Positions 4,663 through 8,295 of a DNA stretch of 8,295 nucleotides are shown piece by piece. The first letter of the stretch is position 1, and the number at the start of each line of letters is the position of its first letter. This DNA is from Thermodesulfovibrio sp. (GTDB taxonomy: Bacteria; Nitrospirota; Thermodesulfovibrionia; Thermodesulfovibrionales; Thermodesulfovibrionaceae). The stretch covers positions 1-8,295 of the forward strand of contig JAOAGU010000041.1 of NCBI GenBank assembly GCA_026415595.1, given 5' to 3'. The position numbers were made by a program, and so were the translations under genes. The notes beneath the pieces are model-generated. The model ran no database searches. It saw only the letters and a list, made by a program, of their open reading frames with translations, and was not told the origin of the DNA.

Positions 4663-5295
4663 TTAATGCTCATCATGTTCTTCTTCATAACCTGTAAACA
4701 TTGCCTTTATATGTGCCATTGGAGTATGACCAAGGGTAGCCAAATAGAAATGAACAATTATAAAGGCACTGAAGAAAATCCACAGTCCTGTATGAATTAA
4801 TGAAACAATCTGAATTCCTCCAAAAAGCTTAGCTAATGAAGAAAAAAGCTGAGGGTCCCATAAAATCAAACCAGTTATAATTTGTATTGGTATCAATAAT
4901 GCCATTATCATCAAGTATGATATCTGCTGCATCGGATTAAATTTACTATCTGGTGTTGGATGATGAGGATTTTTATCTCCCACCATAATTCCATATCCAT
5001 AATATTTTGCCTGCCTTATAGAACTCTTTATATATTCTATAGGTTTCCAGAAAGGAGGTATATATAATCTGAAAATTTTACCAGTAAAGAGATAATAAAG
5101 AAGCCAGATAAAGTAGTTAGCAAGAAGTATAAATCCAAGCCAACTATGAATATCTACAGCTGTTTCAAAACTCATTAATCCCATAGCATCCCCAAATCTT
5201 ATCTGAGCACCTGTGATTATTAATATTATAAAACCGAGAGCATTTATCCAATGCCAAATCCTTATGGGTAATGGATGAAGATAGACTTTTTTCAT
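4663..5295 (-). CDS. Diheme cytochrome b membrane subunit (HydC/FdnI/cytochrome b561 type)
   Basis: The 210-residue protein has four predicted membrane helices at about 17-35, 50-72, 125-147 and 165-187. Histidines in or near the helices at H15, H50, H168 and H182 match the b-heme ligand pattern of formate dehydrogenase and NiFe-hydrogenase gamma subunits. The 14-residue spacing between the last two is the same as in FdnI. Such subunits connect periplasmic electron carriers with the quinone pool. The sequence opens with LHPLPIRIWHW, the usual start of the family. Its ATG shares one base with the TAA of the 17-heme cytochrome gene (TAATG), with GGAGGG 6 bases upstream inside that gene, so translation is coupled. 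No dehydrogenase or FeS subunit is next to it, and the likely partners are the multiheme cytochrome before it and cytochrome c3 after it. Confidence 0.92.
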   Translation of the reverse strand: MKKVYLHPLPIRIWHWINALGFIILIITGAQIRFGDAMGLMSFETAVDIHSWLGFILLANYFIWLLYYLFTGKIFRLYIPPFWKPIEYIKSSIRQAKYYGYGIMVGDKNPHHPTPDSKFNPMQQISYLMIMALLIPIQIITGLILWDPQLFSSLAKLFGGIQIVSLIHTGLWIFFSAFIIVHFYLATLGHTPMAHIKAMFTGYEEEHDEH

Positions 5296-7295
5296 TATTT
5301 TCCCTCCCTTCTCTTTCTTCTGATTGGTGCAGTTAAAATTCTTAGGGTTATATGTCCTATAGGAACTGCAATACCGCCAAGAAGAGCTAAGAAGAACAGA
5401 ACATCAAGAATTTTTATTTTGGTCAGTCCTAATACATAGAAATCTTTAATGTTTGGTATTGCATAGGCAGCATTTAAAGCTTTACTGTCAACTTCAAATT
5501 TTATAGGTTTGTCTCCTTCTTTATTGACCTCAAGTTTTGCCTTAAATGAAGCATTTGGATTATGGCAATAGGCGCAATCTTTAATAGATTTATTTTTCGG
5601 CTCTATTTTGTGAGCATCATTTGGATTTAATACATCTATTCTTCCCGCAAGATTAGCATTAGTTTTTGATTTCATTGAAGACATAAATTGCCATAACTCT
5701 TGTTCTTGAACTTTTCCATCTCCATTTTGATCAATTTTCCCTTTTATTGCTTTGGTATCCACATTTAAAGCTTTAGCTACTTCCTCTTCTTTTATAGGTT
5801 TGCCTTTTGCCCTGTCAACGAGAGTGAGCAATATAGCTTTTTCAACCTTTGTATGACAGGAAGCGCAAGATGCCGAATTGAAATGGGCATCAACAAAGGA
5901 TGTAAGTCTTACAGGCGGATTCCATAACCATTTGTTATGGCTTGTTTTTACATCTTTATGGCATTTTGCACAGGAATCACCAAGTTTGGCAATGTTGGTT
6001 GGTAGAACATCATGTGAGTTATGGCAAGATGCACAATTTGGTGCATTTTGTTTGCCTTGCTCTATTGCTTGCTGATGGACACTATCCTTGAATGCTTTAC
6101 CTGAATCAGCATGACATTTTATGCATAAGTCTGAGCTTGCCCTTTTATCCTTAGTGATAAAGGCAACTTTGTGATAGTCATGACATTTGAGACATTCTGG
6201 GGATTGTTGATTGCCTTTCTTAAGAGCTTCTGCATGAATACTTTTATCATATTTTTTCACTGCATCCTGATGACAGTTATTACAAATGTCTTTTGCTTTT
6301 GCTCTATAATCAGCAATAGATTCAAAAACTCTTATTGGATGCTGTGTGGTGGAAAATTCTTTATGACATTCAGTGCATTTTAGTTTTTTATGGGCTGAAC
6401 TAAGTATGTCCGACTCTTTTACCTGAACTGATAGTGTTTCTCCATTTTTCATTTTCTTTGAGATTGCTCTACTATGACAGCTTAAACAATACTGATTTTC
6501 AGGCATTGCTTTGACAACCTTAGCTGGTTTTACACCATGATAACCATGACATTCAATACATGATGCTGTTTTGGATAGGGCATAGTGGGCAGGATTTTTC
6601 TGAAGTTCTTTATCAGTGTGGCATTTTGTGCAAATTTTAGTCATCTCAGTTCTATATTGTTTTTTATCTTTAAAATTATAAATAGGATGTTTCACCTTTG
6701 AAAAATCATCATGACAGACAAGGCACTGAAATTTACCATGAACTGATTTTTTAATTTCCTGTTCATTAACTTTAAGGCTGATTTTTTCTTTACTTGGTAG
6801 AGTTTTACTTATATCAAACTTATGACAGCTCATGCAGTATTCTGTAAAGCTTACTTTATTTTTCCATTCTTTCATTGAACTGATATAATGACTGCCGTGG
6901 CATTGAGAACAGTAAATTTCTCCTTTTTTGACAATTTCACCGTGGACTGCTGGTTTCATTAAGGCATTTTTTGGATGACAATTAAGACAGTTTGGTGAAA
7001 ACTCCTTGATATAGTCTTTTTTACTCGTGACTTTTTTCGGCTTAGGATGATTCTTAAGATTTATCCCCGGATGACAGGATGAGCAATCAAGAGCTCCGTG
7101 AGCAGATTTCTCAAATCTTTTACCATCAATAAAGAGAGAGATAGACTCTCCAGTATCCAATGGCTTTTTAAGAGTACCAATTCCGTGACATCTTAGGCAA
7201 GCTTTGGTGTCTTCTGAAACAGCTTGGTTCAGTGGCACTAAGTAAGAGAACAAGAAACATACTATTACTAATCCAACAATAGCAATTGCCCTCAT
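5295..7295 (-). CDS. 17-heme periplasmic cytochrome c with EF-hand-like insert and C-terminal membrane anchor
   Basis: The 666-residue product has an N-terminal signal peptide ending near NQA (23-25). Seventeen CXXCH sites begin at C33, 71, 103, 129, 154, 191, 222, 246, 270, 307, 338, 368, 391, 421, 442, 477 and 574. The first twelve form three tandem tetraheme modules of about 120 residues. Each has an SAH/SVH-x5-C heme, an HP..Y heme and a C-CH-x-(S/Y)H heme. Between hemes 16 and 17 lies a helical insert with a canonical EF-hand loop at 522-533 (D522, N524, D526, E533) and a degenerate one at 494-505. A single helix (about 628-648) and a basic tail RRKRREGK end the chain, so the heme domain is periplasmic and tethered. 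ATG 7295 has AAGGAG 6 bases upstream. The role is inferred: a multiheme wire coupled to the cytochrome b encoded next. It resembles Hmc-type (16-heme) or Cbc-type systems, but I cannot assign it to either. Confidence 0.9.
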   Translation of the reverse strand: MRAIAIVGLVIVCFLFSYLVPLNQAVSEDTKACLRCHGIGTLKKPLDTGESISLFIDGKRFEKSAHGALDCSSCHPGINLKNHPKPKKVTSKKDYIKEFSPNCLNCHPKNALMKPAVHGEIVKKGEIYCSQCHGSHYISSMKEWKNKVSFTEYCMSCHKFDISKTLPSKEKISLKVNEQEIKKSVHGKFQCLVCHDDFSKVKHPIYNFKDKKQYRTEMTKICTKCHTDKELQKNPAHYALSKTASCIECHGYHGVKPAKVVKAMPENQYCLSCHSRAISKKMKNGETLSVQVKESDILSSAHKKLKCTECHKEFSTTQHPIRVFESIADYRAKAKDICNNCHQDAVKKYDKSIHAEALKKGNQQSPECLKCHDYHKVAFITKDKRASSDLCIKCHADSGKAFKDSVHQQAIEQGKQNAPNCASCHNSHDVLPTNIAKLGDSCAKCHKDVKTSHNKWLWNPPVRLTSFVDAHFNSASCASCHTKVEKAILLTLVDRAKGKPIKEEEVAKALNVDTKAIKGKIDQNGDGKVQEQELWQFMSSMKSKTNANLAGRIDVLNPNDAHKIEPKNKSIKDCAYCHNPNASFKAKLEVNKEGDKPIKFEVDSKALNAAYAIPNIKDFYVLGLTKIKILDVLFFLALLGGIAVPIGHITLRILTAPIRRKRREGK

Positions 7296-7337
7296 CCCAC
7301 ACTCCTTAAATATGGATTTTTAAATTTAAGTTGCAAC

Positions 7338-7368
7338 ATTATAACACAAATGAGTTGAAGATTATCAA
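7338..7368 (-). promoter_or_regulatory. Promoter of the 17-heme/cytochrome b/c3 operon
   Basis: On the minus strand a consensus TATAAT (7343-7338) is preceded by TGT, making an extended -10. A TTGATA (7368-7363) lies 19 bases upstream, a slightly long spacer that an extended -10 can tolerate. The predicted start near 7331 gives a leader of about 36 bases with the AAGGAG ribosome site. Confidence 0.6.
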
Positions 7369-7427
7369 TGATTTTGAGGAAATAGAGTATTAAAATTTTT
7401 TAAGGAAGTGATTAAAAGGATTAATAA

Positions 7428-7829
7428 TTACTTTTTATAAAGAGGGTCTTCACATTTATTTTTGAGGCAGAGCTTCAAAGTTTGTTCAATTTTTGTAGCT
7501 ATGTCATTATTAAAGCCTATAAAACTTTTATCACCTATGAAAGTAACTGGAATACCATTTGGATTTATCCCATAAGCCTTTGACATAGTCATTAAAAGTT
7601 CTCTCGGAGCTGGATTATGCCAAACTTCGTAATCTTTTATTTCCAGTTGGGGATATTTATTTTTTAAAGATTTGAGATATTCCTTTTGTTTTTCGCAGTA
7701 AGGACATCCTTCACCCCAAAAGAAATATAGAATAACAGATTTTTTATTCTCTGCTAAGGAAGGAACAAAGGATATAGTGAGAATGCACAGTATTATGAAG
7801 GATATAACTAAATGTTTAGGTTTAATCAT
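7428..7829 (-). CDS. Periplasmic thioredoxin-fold (glutaredoxin-like) CPYC protein
   Basis: From ATG 7829 the product is 133 residues: MIKPKHLVIS, a hydrophobic core and an SLA site near residue 26, which is a normal signal peptide. The thioredoxin fold is shown by the strand VILYFFWGEGC, the active site C42-P-Y-C45, and cis-Pro94 in GIPVTFIGD. A second pair, C121 and C126, lies at the C-terminus, as in related periplasmic homologues known to me. It probably handles thiol-disulfide exchange in the periplasm. With resB divergent on one side and an operon of 21 c-type hemes on the other, keeping apocytochrome CXXCH thiols reduced (the ResA/CcsX job) is the attractive inference, though the CPYC motif differs from usual ResA. 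A longer reading from ATG 7844 is possible. Neither start has a Shine-Dalgarno. I prefer 7829 because 7844 lies inside the promoter-like palindrome. Confidence 0.8.
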   Translation of the reverse strand: MIKPKHLVISFIILCILTISFVPSLAENKKSVILYFFWGEGCPYCEKQKEYLKSLKNKYPQLEIKDYEVWHNPAPRELLMTMSKAYGINPNGIPVTFIGDKSFIGFNNDIATKIEQTLKLCLKNKCEDPLYKK

Positions 7830-7834
7830 AGAAA

Positions 7835-7864
7835 AATATATCATATATATGATAAATTAATCAA
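7835..7864 (-). promoter_or_regulatory. Candidate promoter of the CPYC protein gene, with a 16-bp palindrome in the spacer
   Basis: On the minus strand TTGATT (7864-7859), an 18-base spacer, then TATATT (7840-7835). The predicted start falls on or next to ATG 7829. A perfect palindrome TATCATATATATGATA (7839-7854) fills most of the spacer and could be an operator. In DNA this AT-rich a palindrome of that size can occur by chance, so support is moderate to low. Confidence 0.4.
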
Positions 7865-7917
7865 ATTATTAAAATTGTCTTTTTCTATCACATACCACTT
7901 GTTATATTGGAGGTTTC

Positions 7918-8295
7918 ATGTCAAAGCTTGAAAAATGGAATGAAAAAATCTGGAATTTTTTCGCATCCGTTGACCTTGCAGTAGCTCTATTTATTGTAAT
8001 TTCAATTGGTGCAGCAATAGGCACAGTTATTCCTCAGCAGGCAGAGCCAGAGGCTACAATTAGATTTTTTTCAAAATTTCTGTCCATTGCCAATGCCACA
8101 AAGGCTTATGAAATAGTAAGCTTACTTGACCTAAATAATCTTTATCACAGTTGGTGGTTTACGTTTTTACTTTTTATGTTTGCTTTAAACTTGATAGTTT
8201 GCTCAATAGATCGACTACCCAATCTTTTAAAGTCCTATAAAGCCTTACCTCAACCTCTGCCATTACAGATTTTAGAGAAAATGCCTATTAGAAAG
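7918..8295 (+). CDS. resB: Cytochrome c biogenesis protein ResB (Ccs1), N-terminal 126 residues
   Basis: The gene starts at ATG 7918 with GGAGGT ending 3 bases upstream and stays open to the right edge, so it is partial. ResB/Ccs1 is the membrane protein that, with ResC/CcsA, moves heme outwards and attaches it to apocytochromes in System II. Visible hallmarks are an N-terminal FFASVDLAVALFIVIS helix (14-29), then GAAIGTVIPQ. The conserved segment LYHSWWFTFLLFMFALNLIV (80-99) forms the second helix and is followed by CSIDRLP. These match the start of the ResB family closely. It is divergent from the CPYC protein gene, with an 88-base gap between start codons. resC/ccsA would be expected downstream, outside the window. 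I find no convincing plus-strand promoter in the gap. Confidence 0.93.
   Translation, partial: MSKLEKWNEKIWNFFASVDLAVALFIVISIGAAIGTVIPQQAEPEATIRFFSKFLSIANATKAYEIVSLLDLNNLYHSWWFTFLLFMFALNLIVCSIDRLPNLLKSYKALPQPLPLQILEKMPIRK

Noticed and set aside
7256..7260. Possible lipobox Cys (C13) in the signal of the 17-heme cytochrome
   Set aside because: The residues before it are V-I-V, not a small residue at -1, and an ordinary cleavage site lies near residue 25.
7900..7908. TGTTATATT as an extended -10 for resB
   Set aside because: It directly abuts the Shine-Dalgarno, so transcription would start downstream of the ribosome site; no -35 at a suitable distance.
1..8295. CRISPR arrays, insertion sequences, integrase attachment sites and riboswitches
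   Set aside because: No spaced repeats, transposase genes, terminal inverted repeats or recognisable aptamer cores were found. No tRNA shows a duplicated 3' end nearby.

Overview
The window is about two-thirds A+T. It looks like the chromosome of an anaerobic, cytochrome-rich bacterium. Multiheme c-type cytochromes, a class III (c3-like) tetraheme cytochrome, System II cytochrome c maturation (ResB), rubredoxins and an Fe-S flavoprotein sit together, which fits a sulfate- or metal-reducing lineage. A Thermodesulfovibrio-like Nitrospirota is my best guess, but that rests on gene content and base composition only.

Left part (1-1400). The N-terminal end of an HlyD/RND-type membrane fusion protein runs off the left edge on the minus strand. 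About 460 bases without a recognisable gene follow. Then come three plus-strand tRNA genes (Phe-GAA, Lys-TTT, Glu-TTC) and a near-perfect bidirectional terminator. The terminator also ends the facing two-gene operon of small iron proteins: a 35-residue RCKP-type rubredoxin-like protein, too short for most gene callers, and a rubredoxin whose start should move to 1153.

Middle (1391-4225). A CPA2 (Kef-type) monovalent cation/proton antiporter with RCK_N and RCK_C domains is transcribed divergently from the rubredoxin operon. Its promoter places the predicted transcription start on the ATG. It converges, with a 6-base gap, on an NAD(P)H/FMN flavoprotein of the iron-sulfur flavoprotein type. That gene lies 25 bases downstream of tRNA-Ser(GGA), apparently without its own promoter.

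Right part (4243-8295). A minus-strand operon with a recognisable promoter (7338-7368) and terminator (4194-4225) encodes three proteins in order. First is a 17-heme, C-terminally anchored periplasmic cytochrome with an EF-hand-like insert. Second is a four-helix diheme cytochrome b of the HydC/FdnI type, whose ATG overlaps the previous stop codon. Third is a periplasmic tetraheme cytochrome c3. Together they look like a complete path from the quinone pool (cytochrome b) through a multiheme periplasmic wire to a soluble c3 shuttle, or the reverse: 21 c-type hemes plus two predicted b hemes. Upstream are a periplasmic CPYC thioredoxin-like protein (minus) and, divergent from it, the start of resB (plus, cut by the right edge). 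Both could serve apocytochrome c thiol reduction and heme attachment for the adjacent operon.

The most noteworthy unit is the 17-heme/cytochrome b/c3 operon, with its triplicated tetraheme modules and calcium-loop insert. A second pattern is that the three genes lacking a Shine-Dalgarno all have a -10-like element immediately before the ATG, which suggests leaderless transcripts.
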